Source: Microvelia longipes
Lineage: Eukaryota; Arthropoda; Insecta; Hemiptera; Veliidae
Length of the DNA: 64,000 nucleotides
Direction of reading: 5' to 3'
NCBI GenBank assembly: GCA_018340805.1
Contig: JACMZG010001913.1
Span: 33,095,890 to 33,159,889, forward strand
Positions 1 through 10,410 of the stretch are shown piece by piece. The position numbers were made by a program, and so were the translations under genes. Below the pieces are notes generated by a model, which made no database searches, had not been told where the DNA came from, and worked only from the letters and a program-made list of their open reading frames with translations. How positions within the stretch are numbered: position 1 is the first letter of the stretch; every line of letters starts with the position of its first letter.

Positions 1-510
1 AAGGGCAGTTTCGACACGGAGACGGAGATACCCAAACCCTAAAATTAGAGGGCAGTGAACTCAATGAATTCATTTTAAAAACTATTCAGCATCAGTTATT
101 GATTAATGATCTTAAAGGAATTCCTCTGATTATATCCAATACAGCATCTAATGGGAACACTAATTGAATCCAGCTGCTGTATACTCAGGTCAGTGCTCTG
201 CAGTCCAGTTACTGTTTAGTCACGCTCCGTCAGATTCCACTTATTTACCTCAGATACTTTTTACATCTAAACCTGCTTAATTTCTCCGTGAAAGAATTCA
301 TTTTTCATCTATTTAGCACAATTTTCCGAATAATTGTCACTTAAAGGGAGTAATGGCCAAAGAGACATTTACAGCAATTACGGGTTGAAACGAAATATTA
401 ATTTTGCCAGTCGAGAAGTTTTAAAACCTTCAATATTTATTCTTTTAGCGAATTTCCGGAAAAAAATGAGCTTAGAGAGGTTTTATAGAAGAGGGAACTT
501 ACCCATTGAA

Positions 511-511
<1 letters not shown>
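1..511. other. no gene seen
   Basis: AT-rich sequence with no convincing exon or repeat. The only long open frame entering from here runs into the (TA)n tract that follows and encodes alternating Ile-Tyr, so it is not a gene. Confidence 0.5.
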
Positions 512-571
<60 letters not shown>

Positions 572-583
572 ACTATATATATA

Positions 584-620
<37 letters not shown>

Positions 621-757
621 ATTTATATTATATATATATATATATATATTATATATAATATATATATATATTTATATATATATATATTATATATATAATA
701 TATATTTTATTATACATAATATATATATATATATAATTATATATATATATTATATAC

Positions 758-799
<42 letters not shown>

Positions 800-816
800 A
801 TATATATATGTGTGAT
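512..816. repeat. (TA)n microsatellite, interrupted
   Basis: About 300 bp of nearly pure alternating TA with occasional TT or AA breaks. It ends in a short GT-rich tail (tgtgtgatggtggtggtgtgtg). Such tracts are self-complementary and can form cruciforms. They also make assembly length unreliable. Confidence 0.95.
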
Positions 817-1330
817 GGTGGTGGTGTGTGTGTGTGTTTATGCTTATGTTGTACGGGAGTTTTATTCATAGACTTTTCTATGGCACACGATTAACTATCA
901 AACACTTTTTCGGATCGTAGTGAAACATGCTACAAAAATCAACCTCCTTTATTATGTCCAGGACATATTGTTTATAAAATGTGTAACGTTGTTAACCAAC
1001 AATAATGACTCCAAATTGCAAAAGTCACAAACCTTAAAAAAATGGACGCGCTAAAAATTAATGAACGTATGTTACAATGTGTGGTAACACATGTATGTAA
1101 GGTAATTTATTATCAAAATTAGTTCGCTTTTATTTTATGTTTGACGTATAAAACGCCATGTCAACGAATGGTTTTTGACCATTACATTTGGAAATTGCTT
1201 ACTTCGTGGCATTATGCTTTATAATCTAGTGATATGGCAAACTGATGTAACAACACACGGACCATGAATCAATGAAATGACGCATTAAGGAATTTTTCTG
1301 ACCCCATGTACGTTGTATGAGATAGAGAAA
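817..1330. other. no gene seen
   Basis: AT-rich unique-looking sequence. I find no domain-bearing frame, SINE head or tandem array. Confidence 0.4.
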
Positions 1331-1337
1331 TAGGAGC

Positions 1338-1592
1338 AAACTTACCTTTCCATTGTTATAATAAAAAAACGCATGCGCAAAACGCAGGTTATTGTAGCAA
1401 GGGTTGTCGAGTTTGCTCTCAACTTTCTTCTGTGTTCTCGTGTTGTTACATTTTGTGGGCTTGTTAAGTCATTTGTGCTTATTTAATTTTAAATTTTGGA
1501 TATACTTTGTACTTAGTGAGTGGATAATTTAAGGCGTGTTTATAACCTTCTTAAGCAAATAAACAATGGAAACCATTGAGAGGTAAGTTTGC
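1338..1592. repeat. short element with imperfect inverted ends, or a 5' exon
   Basis: The left end reads caaacttacctttccattg. The right end near 1566-1592 carries the inverse (aacaatgg...aggtaagtttg), so the segment has imperfect terminal inverted repeats. The right end can also be read as a tiny first exon: ATG at 1566, six codons, then GAG|GTAAGT, a strong splice-donor consensus. No downstream exon was found. A stretch just outside (about 1645-1668) is found inverted at about 4420-4443, which favours a dispersed element over a gene. Confidence 0.35.
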
Positions 1593-1924
1593 CTCTAAAA
1601 TTTAGGACCTGCGCTGTTATAAGGATTGTAAGCATGCGTATTTTAAACCAAGCATGTGCAGTTTGTTTTTGACGTATGTTTCGTGTTGAATTCTCTCTAT
1701 TTTTTCGGTCTTCGATGGGGTGACTTTGTTGTATGAAAAAATCTATTTAGTGCGTCATCCCTTTATTCAGATCCTTGAACAACACAGGACCGAGGGCCGT
1801 GAAGCAGCCCTAGCGCTGACACTACGAAAGAGCTAACAGTTCGAAGGCTTCTTGTTTATTACCTTTCTCCTAGCACCTGGACTTTTTAAAATTACGATAA
1901 TTTATCTTTTCAAAAAAATCGGTA
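1593..1924. other. no gene seen
   Basis: Contains a segment (about 1645-1668) repeated in inverse orientation near 4420-4443. Otherwise featureless. Confidence 0.35.
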
Positions 1925-2170
1925 AGGGAGTGCCTCGGAAATTTTTCTCACCACATTGGATTCGCTACGCACATCCTCTCTACTTCAGACTCGCTTCACT
2001 CATCCTCAAGAATTTATAGAAGTCGTCAAGTTTATACTTAGAACACATCTAGGACTCGCTATGTTAATCCTTAGATATAGCAAATACATTAGTTCCATTC
2101 AAATCACAATGAATGAAACCACTGGCACTGACCATCCAGGCACTGACCTTGCTCGATACAGTTTTAACTT
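1925..2170 (-). repeat. 5S-rRNA-like SINE, diverged copy
   Basis: Minus-strand copy. The 5S-like head lies at about 2120-2170, where the complement reads atcgagcaaggtcagtgcc, matching the box A to box C part of 5S rRNA. The body has the family's ggactcgcttcgctcgtcctc-type module at about 1985-2010 in diverged form. A separate plus-strand scrap of the family's 3' end (gttccgaggtacc...cgattttt) follows at 2171-2225. An open frame over this copy is incidental. Confidence 0.6.
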
Positions 2171-2225
2171 TTATGGCGAGGAAAAGTTCCGAGGTACCCC
2201 GTACCCGATTTTTTATCTTTATATC

Positions 2226-2854
2226 TTAGTAGGAGTGACAAACAAAGAAATAGATAAAATAAACATTAAAATAAATGTAGGATGACACAAAATAATTATG
2301 TATCCTTTCAATCGAGAATCTTCAGGCGACTTTTATGGGAGGAACTTAGTATTACGTGCTAGCTATTATAGTCTTATGTTTATTTAATTTTCTCCAACAC
2401 CCACGTTTTGGGTCTTAACGCGTGCGTAAATGTCCACTATAGGTTTCAAATATTAAATTATTTGACGTGTTTGTACATCACCTTTTTGTGTGTGTTTTAA
2501 AATTTAAAGGACCTCTGCAAAATATAAAAATTGGATACAGAGTTTTAGAAACGATTCCACGCCGTATCAGATTCACTATGATTATTCTTACCGTCTTGGA
2601 CTCGATTCGCTCGTCCTCAGAAAATTAAAAATCAGTTAATTTACAATATCCATGGTCTAGATTACGATGGGACGAACGGAGTATGAAAAGAAAACCGTGA
2701 TAGTAAACGAATCTGTTAATGGCTGAATGGATTGAGATGCATAAAGAAGAGAATTTGGCGAGGCATATAGTTATTTTTTACGAAAATCAAGCTCTTAGGC
2801 ACCTATTTTGCTCATAGTTATTTATATTTAGCGCAAAAATCATTCATGAGCATA
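2226..2854. other. no gene; SINE scrap
   Basis: Mostly unrecognised AT-rich sequence. At 2598-2632 there is a fragment of the 5S-like SINE body (ggactcgattcgctcgtcct). From about 2785 the first degenerate units of the next minisatellite appear. Confidence 0.4.
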
Positions 2855-3184
2855 TCAAGCTCATAGGCACCTATTGTTAATTTACATAAAAATCAAGCTC
2901 ATAGCCACCTATTGTTAATTTACATAAAAATCAAGCTCATAGACACCTATTGTTAATTTACATAAAAATCAAGCTCATAGGCACCTATTGTTAATTTACA
3001 TAAAAATCAAGCTCATAGGCACCTATTTGTTAATTTACATAAAAATCAAGCTCATAGGCACCTATTGTTTAATTTACATAAAAATCAAGCTCATAGGCAC
3101 CTATTGTTAATTTACATAAAAATCAAGCTCATAGGCACCTATTGTTAATTTACATAAAAATCAAGCTCATAGTCACCTATTGTT
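2855..3184. repeat. 38-bp minisatellite, about 9 copies
   Basis: Tandem units beginning tcaagctcataggcacctat and continuing with tgttaatttacataaaaa. Units are nearly identical, with single-base changes and 1-base length differences. Two diverged units lie upstream at 2785-2850. There are no spacers, so this is not a CRISPR array. Confidence 0.95.
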
Positions 3185-3802
3185 TATTTTAAGTACGTCA
3201 TTAACCTACTTTCATTAAACTTTTATTACCTCTTCAGCTGGCTGTATTATAATAGATTTAACATCACATGCCTACATATTTCTAGTCCATACATTATGCG
3301 AGTATTGCATGAACAAGAAAAAAAACCTTTTAAAATTAACAATTTCGCAAGATTCGAAGTTTATTTCACACACAGCGCTCTCTATCATATATTCCCACAA
3401 CTAAACCGTTTCTCATCTCTATTTTATATTGAAGATAAAATTAAAAATCATCATAATTGATTATACTCGTCGTATATTTTGAGAAAAAAAATAAAAATAA
3501 TCGTTGATTATTTATCTGCTATAAGTTTTTATTTTATTTTACACACAGGTGAGTTGGCCTGCAGTAGATTTACACATCTGCACGTAAAATTTGTCGGTTA
3601 CATGGAATGTGTTTCCCACATTAAATTCAAAACACGTCTGAAGACTCCAGGAATTATGATATAATCTTTAAGATTAGAATAACTTGTTTGGTTTTTCTTT
3701 TTAATTATGAAATTACTTTAGTTATAATCTTCTACTATTTCAGCTTAACTTAAAGTTATATTAATATAATAGTAACTCTAAGTAATTATACTTAGAGTTA
3801 CT
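3185..3802. other. no gene; small hairpin
   Basis: Nothing coding. At about 3770-3801 a perfect hairpin has 14-bp arms (agtaactctaagta and its complement) around a 4-base loop, directly beside a SINE fragment. Confidence 0.5.
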
Positions 3803-3938
3803 ATTTAATTAATTATAGTTGGCGAATTTTTTTTAAAACAAATACTATTCTTATAGTTTTAGAGCATAGCCTGGGCTGCGAACCCTGGACCTCCGGTGCT
3901 GAAATCGAGTGACTATACGTTTATGGCCACGGAGGCAG
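3803..3938 (-). repeat. tRNA-derived SINE, 3'-truncated
   Basis: Minus-strand copy of the SINE that is complete at 5998-6236. The tRNA-like head (complement of cacggaggc... and of the B box ggttcgcagcccagg) is at 3860-3938. The body stops after the ttggcgaa module, close to the hairpin at 3770-3801. The missing 3' half indicates truncation. Confidence 0.8.
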
Positions 3939-4107
3939 ATGTTATTTAGCAACTTATTGTGGTAATTTTAGCTGACTTGCAATAATCTAACATTTATTTA
4001 ATCTCCCCCACTCCCAAAAAATGATCATTAATAAAAAGAATGACGCGCTAAGTCGATTTTCCATGTAATACAGTAACCATATTGGATTAAAAAAAGTAGA
4101 CAATATA
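3939..4107. other. no feature seen
   Basis: Short AT-rich spacer between a SINE and a foldback element. Confidence 0.4.
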
Positions 4108-4392
4108 GACCAAGAGCCCAGGGTGTTTTTGTCAATAAAAAGTGTAATGGCTGGAACCGATCTCAATTTTTCGTAAATACCTTCCTAACAAGGATCTGCA
4201 ATTCTGCCGACTCATATCGGATGGGTGTCCCAGGCAGAACGCACTTTTAGGGTCAAAGGTTCTGTCTGGGACACCCATCCGATACGAGTCTGCAGAATTG
4301 CAGATCCTTTGTCAGGAAGATATTTACGAAAAATTGAGACCGGTCCCAGCCATTACACTTTTTATTAGCAAAACACCTCTTGGCTCTTGGTC
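4108..4392. mobile_element. foldback element with 133-bp arms
   Basis: The left arm (4108-4240) and right arm (4259-4392) are near-perfect reverse complements separated by 18 bp. The termini read gaccaagagcc and ggctcttggtc, and TA dinucleotides flank both ends, consistent with a TA target duplication. A diverged single arm occurs near 7935-8020 (gaccaaaccaggggtgtttt). A minus-strand open frame across it is a shadow. The class (foldback MITE) is inferred from structure only. Confidence 0.8.
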
Positions 4393-4689
4393 TAATAATT
4401 CCATCATAAAACACATGTGAAAAACAAACTGCACATGCTTCCAAATATTACATTAACTGCGCACAGCGCACGTCTTAAATTTAAAGACAAGGTTACCTTC
4501 CGTCATATGGTTTCCTATTTTAGGTCAATAAGAAGGTATAACATAAGTTTTAAATGTATAAATTTTATGTAATGTAATTACATAAAATTTCTAAACGTAT
4601 AAAAATTCAGAAATGTATAATAGAAAGGTTAATAGGAAGTATATTAAAAAAAAAAATTATTTTTTTAACTGTTTTTTAATTTTGCTTGT
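4393..4689. other. no gene seen
   Basis: Contains the inverted copy (about 4420-4443) of the dispersed segment near 1645-1668. Otherwise AT-rich. Confidence 0.4.
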
Positions 4690-5365
4690 AAGTCTTAATT
4701 TCTAAAACTTTATAATCATCCTCTATGACCAGAATAGCAGAAACATCCTCATTAAGCCTCAATTGATAAAACTTTATAGTTATCTTCTTTGACCAGAATA
4801 GCAAAGTAATCTTATAGTAAGCCTTAACTTCTAAAACTTTATAGTCATCTCTTTGACCAGAATAGCAGAAATATCCTCATTAAGCCTCAATTGATAAAAC
4901 TTTATAGTCATCCTCTTTGACCAGAATAGCAGAGTCATCCTTAGTAAGCCTAATTTCTAAAACTTTATAGTCATCCTCTTTGACGAGAATAGCAAAGTCA
5001 TCCTTAGTAAGCCTTAATTTTCTAAAACTTTATAGTCATCCTCTTGACCAGAATAGCAGAGTCATCCTTAGTAAGCCTAATTTCTAAAACTTTATAGTCA
5101 TCCTCTTTGACCAGAATAGCAGAGTCATCCTTAGTAAGCCTTGATTTCTAAAACTTTATAATTATCCTCAATAAACAAAATATCAGAGTCATCTTCAGTA
5201 AGCCTCAATTACTTAAACTTTTATAATTATCCTCAATAAACAGAATATCAGAGTCATCCTCAGTAAGCCTCAATTACTTAAACTTTATAATTATCCTCAA
5301 TAAACAGAATATCAGAGTCAACCTTAGTAAGCCTCAATTACTAAAACTTTATAACTAAATTGTTA
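4690..5365. repeat. about 62-bp minisatellite, 10-11 copies
   Basis: Units of the type taagcctyaatttctaaaac / tttatagtcatcctctttga / ccagaatagcagagtcatcc. Two subfamilies are visible: copies up to about 5150 carry ccagaatagcag, and later copies carry aaacagaatatcag. This indicates expansion of a variant toward the right end. Confidence 0.93.
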
Positions 5366-5899
5366 TTGCAATAAAATTGCCATAATCATCCTCTATAACT
5401 ACAATTACAGAGTAGAAGATCCAATTAATCTTCAGCTTACTTAAACCTTACGTCATAGAAAACGTAATCAAAAATCTCATTAATAAACACTAAACCTAAA
5501 CAAGAAAATTAACTTCCTATCAAGTTATCTTTAAACAAAGAAAACAATTGAAATTTCAGTTTAAAACCATAATGTCCACAATTAACAACAAAATTGAGGT
5601 AAATTACAAAAAGGTATTACAGATCAGGAGAAGTAATGTAGGAAGATCTCATCAGACAGATCTCAATACGATATGGATCTGGTGTGAATTCGTAGATGTT
5701 TTTTATTAAAAGGATTTGAAATTCTAACTACTTTTACTTTTACGTTGAATGTTTTTTCAAGTAATTTACTTTCTTATTGTACTTTTAAGCGAATTTCCTT
5801 TTTAATAAAATTACTAATGAGAGTAGAAGTCATAAAGTACAAGTCATGGCAAAATTCGTTCCAGGGATCTTTAATACTTAAATACTTTTTTTGCTTTAA
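5366..5899. other. no gene seen
   Basis: A degenerate half unit of the preceding array at 5380-5420, then AT-rich sequence. A 73-residue open frame starting at 5745 has no recognisable domain and overlaps the following repeat, so I do not call it. Confidence 0.4.
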
Positions 5900-5997
5900 T
5901 ACAAAGCAAGAGACCTTCGCGCTTTGCAGCCACATGGTTTTTGTCCTATATCAGTTCGTCATATAACTAGTTTTTACAAGTCGCATACTGCCACTTG
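5900..5997 (+). repeat. dispersed repeat family I, copy 1
   Basis: Sequence of the type gccacatggttkttgtccta ... tatcagttcgtcat ... gcatactgccacttg. Related copies lie at 30575-30705 and 36575-36715. A tRNA-SINE has inserted into it, duplicating ctgccacttg (5988-5997 and 6237-6246). Confidence 0.65.
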
Positions 5998-6236
5998 TAG
6001 TCTGCCTCCGTGGCCGTGATCGTAAAGGCGTTCGATTTCGGCACCGGAGGTCCGGGGTTCGCAGCCCGGGCTATGCTCTAAGATTTTATGAATAGTATTT
6101 GTATTAAAATGATTTCGCCAACTTTAATTAATTCTTAGAGTGTAGTAGATGCAACCCACCTGAGGTGGTTCCCGCAGGTGAATAACCTGATGGGCCAAAA
6201 GGCCCTAAAACGGGGATTTTATTTTTATTTTTTACT
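5998..6236 (+). repeat. tRNA-derived SINE, full length with TSD
   Basis: The tRNA-like head has an A-box region (tggccgtgatcg) and a good B box (gggttcgcagccc), giving an internal pol III promoter. The body continues with ttggcgaa-type modules and ends in gggccaaaaggccctaaaac plus a T-rich tail. The 10-bp target duplication ctgccacttg at 5988-5997 and 6237-6246 fixes both ends. Other copies: 60689-60928, 62722-62950, 37512-37790 and 3803-3938. A SINE needs LINE enzymes in trans; no candidate partner is complete in this window. Confidence 0.9.
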
Positions 6237-6263
6237 CTGCCACTTGCAAAAACCATTATCATA

Positions 6264-6346
6264 AATAATGAAAGAAAAGAAGTCTCTCCACAAAACAAAA
6301 CTTTATTGGCAAAGCGATTTCAACCTAACTAGAGGCCATCATCAGT
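6264..6346 (-). mobile_element. Penelope-like 3' fragment with hammerhead-like core
   Basis: About 83 bp flanked by a near-identical duplication of gcaaaaccattatcata (about 6246-6263 and 6347-6363). On the minus strand it carries CTGATGA (6339-6345) and GAAA (6318-6321), with ggcct/aggtt able to pair between them. The same block occurs at 20287-20603 (inverted pair), 57691-57760 and 61105-61185. Assignment to Penelope-like retroelements rests on the known association of such cores with them and is tentative. Confidence 0.55.
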
Positions 6347-6363
6347 GCAAAACCATTATCATA

Positions 6364-6590
6364 GAATTGAGTTACTAGTAATGCGATTGCTGCAGCGAGC
6401 TTTTTATTTAAAAAAAAACAATTCGCCCGGCTTGCGAACCTTTGCACCAAACGTTTTGGTCATTACGTATTTTTTTTAGATTTCTCCCGCTATCTAATTG
6501 GTTTAAATCTATTTAAATTACCGTATGCGTAAAATTTAAACTAGTATTCTGAGTAAACTAAAGATAATTACATAATAATGTAGGTATATA
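6364..6590. other. no feature seen
   Basis: AT-rich, no repeat or coding pattern recognised. Confidence 0.4.
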
Positions 6591-6830
6591 GGCTTCCGCG
6601 GTTACTGTCATAAAGATTTATGACATCCGGTGGTAGATGAAGAATCCGACGTGTCGCTTTCATCTCCAGGGATGTAGGACATCATAGATAAACACAATCC
6701 TCTATAAAAATTCAATTTAGTTATGCAGGGTATTATGTTTACATCCATGATGTCCTACATCCCTGAAAATGCCTCCCACAGTTAAAGCGAAACGTTGATA
6801 TGGTCACAAACGAAAGACCTTAATCTCATA
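6591..6830. mobile_element. foldback element, family E, degenerate
   Basis: The left part (ggcttccgcggttactg ... ccagggatgtaggacatcat at about 6666-6685) is complementary to the right part (atgatgtcctacatccctg at about 6747-6766). The right arm continues with a catccctgaaaatgcctccc core and gcgaaacgttg. It is a decayed relative of 29962-30184, with the CUGANGA core changed to CTGAAAA here. Confidence 0.65.
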
Positions 6831-6841
6831 ATAGATCTTAA

Positions 6842-7080
6842 TAGATCATATCATCATAAGCATTGTGCGGATCATGACACCATGAGCATTGTATGGATCA
6901 TGGCATCATGAGCATTGTGTAGATCATGACATCATGAGCATTGTTTGGATCATGGCAACATGAGCATTGTGTGAATCATGGCATCATGAGCATTTTGTGG
7001 ATAATAGCATTATGAGCATTTTGTGGATAATAGCATTATGAGCATTGTGTGGATCATGGCATCATGAGCATTGAGCATCA
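6842..7080. repeat. about 26-bp minisatellite, about 9 copies
   Basis: Units of the type gatcatggcatcatgagcat followed by tgtgtg. Several units have gataatagcattatgagcat variants. It sits between two fragments of foldback family E. Confidence 0.92.
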
Positions 7081-7084
7081 TGTA

Positions 7085-7205
7085 TCATGGTATTAGGGTA
7101 AAAATCCATGATGCCTTTCATCCCTGAAGATGCCTCCCACAGTGGAAGCAAAAACGTTGGTTTCTTCATTGACGCGTTTACCTCCGGAAGACCTAAATCT
7201 TCATA
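7085..7205 (+). mobile_element. foldback family E, single arm
   Basis: Right-arm-like sequence: catccctgaagatgcctccc, then cagtggaagcaaaaacgttg, then cctccggaagacctaaatct. The GAAA of the core is changed to AAAA here. An antisense open frame over it is a shadow. Confidence 0.65.
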
Positions 7206-7359
7206 AATATACATAGTAAAATATAGAAAATTATGGCACTGAAGTTGTGAAGTCTGCAAGCTAGACAAATGTCCTTTGCTAATAGTTTATAATCAAAAAT
7301 TATTCAAGTGGGTTGAACTTTGGTTAGAGTTGATAACTTTACGAAAAAAATATAGTTTC

Positions 7360-7552
7360 GTTTCAATGCAGCAAGTATATCCATGGTTTTTTGTTAGATC
7401 ATAAAAGATAAGCTGCATCTAGCGAGATCAGTACCTGGATGGGTGACAGCAAGGAATACAACGAATGTATTTACTATCTGAGGACGAGCGAAGCGAGTCT
7501 GACGACAATAAATAGATGCGGAGAGGACAAGTTCGAAGTGCCCCTCGGTATT
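7360..7552 (+). repeat. 5S-rRNA-like SINE
   Basis: The head carries aagctgcatctagcgagatc followed by agtacctggatgggtgac (7418-7451). This aligns with the box A, intermediate element and box C region of 5S rRNA, the internal pol III promoter. The body holds ctgaggacgagcgaagcgag and ends near the family's gttcgaagtgcccctcgg-type 3' motif. The upstream part (gtatatccatggttttt) replaces the normal 5' half of 5S rRNA, so this is not a functional 5S gene. Confidence 0.7.
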
Positions 7553-8300
7553 AATTAATGTTATTTAGTTATAACGAAGAAAATTACTCAGTTTACATTA
7601 AGTTTTCAACCAATTTAAAGGTATAAAAACTTTCTCGCGTTATATAAAGGGAAGAAAGTAAAATTATTTTAAAACTTTCAGTTCACTGTATAGTGTTAGC
7701 TATGGGAGCCATGTCTAAATACAGGAAATAACTAATTGTAAATATTATAGATGCAATTAAACCCGGGGCCTAACACTCAAGCTGTTTACACACTAACACA
7801 GAGCTATATGTGTTTTACTTTACAACGATATCATCAACATACAAAATACATTAATATTAAACGAAGAAACATTTTATTTGATAAAAGTTTTTTTATATTT
7901 TTATCGAACTTAAAAACCTAATGTAATTGTAAAAAATTGACCAAACCAGGGGTGTTTTGTTAAAAAAAAGTGTAATCGGCTAAACAAGGATTCTTCGCGA
8001 TTCTCCTACGGAACTCACTGAACTATTTTAAACAAAATGGATATAATTAATTTATATTAACAATTTAATAAACAATGTCTTGCTATAACTTAATGCTAAC
8101 TATTGCTAGATAAGAAACTTTGAAACTTGGCACATGTGTTGGCCCTATACACGACTAAATGTGTGCCAAGTCTCAAATAATCAAAACATTTTTCGCTTTT
8201 TTTGAATCTTCGAAGTTTTGGCTAGCTCATTAAAGCTGGTTTTGACAGAATTTGGCTTAAAAATTATTAGTTATTAAATAGAAAAGTTACAACAATACAT
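7553..8300. other. no gene; foldback scrap
   Basis: Mostly AT-rich. 7935-8020 is a diverged single arm of the 4108-4392 foldback (accaggggtgttttg, aaaaagtgtaat). No coding frame of note. Confidence 0.45.
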
Positions 8301-8304
8301 AGTT

Positions 8305-8495
8305 CACAGGGGTTTGGTGGGATTAACCTCCCGACAGTTGTCGTGTAAACGGGATGAACACGGAAGTTCATCCATGACACTCATTTTTCATCAGAGTAGA
8401 GTCTAAACTATAGCTTAAAAATATCGAGTGAAAAGTTGAGATTGAACCCCTAAGGGGTTGAACACGGTGATGAACCCCCTACCAAACTCCGTGTA
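8305..8495. repeat. possible small inverted-repeat element
   Basis: Left ggggtttggtggg (8309-8321) is roughly complementary to right ccccctaccaaactcc (8474-8489). Internally, gtgtaaac and gaacacgg motifs recur. Ends and target duplication are unclear. Confidence 0.35.
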
Positions 8496-9454
8496 AACAG
8501 TGTAATTTTTGCATCACAGGAATCCCCAGGATGTTGCGTTAAAGTATCGAATCTGACTTTCATTTCTTTAAAAAAAAAGTGTCTACATGAAGAGACTAGG
8601 CTCGTATTCAAAGACATCTTCCTAACATTTTCCTTGTTCCTTAAGGGTAATAATAACTAGGGTAATATTAGGAAGGCTTAGGAGCTTGAAATACAAAACA
8701 CTTAAGTTGTTAAAATTACAATTAGGTTTGTTGTTAAAATGTAAAAACTCAAATGTAAGAACTTCCTCCGTGGGACGACACAATGCAAGTAAAATGCAAT
8801 TATATTTTCTGAACTGGCCTTGTAATGTAACACAGAAAAGATTGATAAGACGAGTAAAATTAATTTAACGGTTGAGTTAAGATATGAGTGCAAACGCGGC
8901 TTGTCTGTCGTATTTATATTTGAGATGAAAAATCTTCATAAATCTAAGCTTTATACGTCCGTTTGGGCAAATATAACTTTTCACGGATTCTCAAAGAAAA
9001 ATTGAGATTATGAGTTTGGGTCATGTTTGTAAAGAATTTTCAAATGTCATGTTGTGAAATGTTCAAATATTCCCCTTCTTATTTACAATGAATTTTATAT
9101 GATGTTCATTAAAAGTACAACAGAACGTTCCTAACAAATTAAATTAATTATTTATCCAAATTATAATCCATCTGCTCTTTATCAAACAAATTGCTGGTCA
9201 AAAAATGAATAAAAACTTTTTCTAACAACTTCGACGAGGAAAAGTAAAAACCCTGAACTTCACATAAACTTTTATTAAAATCACACTACGGTCCGTGGAA
9301 GTTATGTCAACAAATGTTTAATCAAAAATGATATCATCCTTGTATTTGTTTGCTATTGTCAACATATGTACTCTTTACACGTTTATATAAGAAGAACATG
9401 TGTGAGGTGTTGTCAGGAGGCAGGGGGCGTCACCCCCCAGGAAAAAATTTCACA
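8496..9454. other. no gene; small hairpin relative
   Basis: 8598-8680 is a diverged copy of the foldback at 55137-55243 (cgtattcaaagacatcttcc). The rest is AT-rich with short overlapping open frames on both strands that have no recognisable features. Confidence 0.4.
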
Positions 9455-10410
9455 CCCTTTGACAAAGAATTTTTCAGCGAAAATCGCTTAAAGGTGTGCG
9501 AAATATCACTCCTCTATCGATGCAGTTTTCAGCGAAAGTCCCTAAAAGAAGTGCGAAACATCGCCCCATCTCAAAGCTGTTTCCAGCGAAAGTCCCTTAA
9601 AGGTGTGCGAAACATCGCCCTCTCTAACGAAGCGGTTTTCAGCAAAAATCGCTTAAAGGTGTGCGAAACATCACCCCTCTATCAAAACTTTTTCAGCAAA
9701 AGTCCCTTAAAAGTGTTCGAAACATCACTCCTCTATCGATGCAGTTTTCAGCGAAAGTCCCTAAAAAGAAGTGCGAAACATCGCCCCATCTCAAAGCAGT
9801 TTTAAGCGAAAGTCCCTTTAAGGTGTGCGAAACATCGCCCTCTCTAACGAAGTAGTTTTCAGCGAAAGTCCATTAAAGGAGTGCGAAATCACCCCTCTAT
9901 CGAAGTGGTTTTCAGCCAAAGTCTCTAAAAGGTGTGCGAAATATCGCCCTCTCTATCGAAGCGGTTTTTAGCCAAAGTCCCTAAAAGGTGTGCGAAATTT
10001 CGCCCCCTCTATCGAAGCGGTTTTCAGCCAAAGTCCCTAAAAGGTGTGCGAAATATCGCCCTCTCTATCGAAGCGGTTTTCAGCCAAAGTTCCTAAAGGT
10101 GTACGAAATATCGCCCTCTCTATCGAAGCGGTTTTCAGCCAAAGTCCCTAAAAGGTGTGCGAAATATCGCCCCCTCTATCGAAGCGGTTTTCAGCCAAAA
10201 TCCCTAAAAGGTGTGCGAAATATCGCCCTCTCTATCGAAGCGGTTTCAGCCAAAGTCCCTTAAAGGTGTGCGAAACATTGCCCCTCTATCCATGCAGTTT
10301 TCAGCAAAAAGTCTCTTAAAGGTGTGCGGAACATCGTCCCTCTATCGATGCAGTTATCAGCGAAAGTCCCTTAAAGGTTAGGAAAAACATCGCCCCCTCT
10401 GACGAAGTCG
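9455..10410. repeat. about 57-bp minisatellite, about 17 copies
   Basis: Units of the type gtgcgaaatatcgccc / ctctatcgaagcggttttca / gccaaagtccctaaaaggt. Some copies have a gatgcagttttcagcgaaag variant. Because the unit lacks stop codons in places, three open frames up to 151 codons run through it; they encode only the repeat and slip frame between units, so they are not called as genes. The C+G content is higher than in the flanks. Confidence 0.95.

Noticed and set aside
512..894. 186-codon open frame through the TA tract
   Set aside because: Encodes Ile-Tyr repeats produced by the (TA)n microsatellite; the same applies at 46829-46926, 47513-47672 and 61809-61955.
2855..3184. CRISPR-like regular repeats (also 22034-22715, 35136-35850, 37845-38885)
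   Set aside because: Units are contiguous with no unique spacers; eukaryotic minisatellites.
5998..6070. Genuine tRNA gene
   Set aside because: Only A/B-box resemblance; no complete acceptor or anticodon stem, and the sequence continues into a dispersed SINE body with target duplications.
7400..7460. Genuine 5S rRNA gene
   Set aside because: The 5' half of 5S rRNA is replaced and copies are dispersed rather than in a cluster.
9350..10263. Open frames of 151, 64 and 91 codons
   Set aside because: They read only the 57-bp minisatellite and change frame between units.
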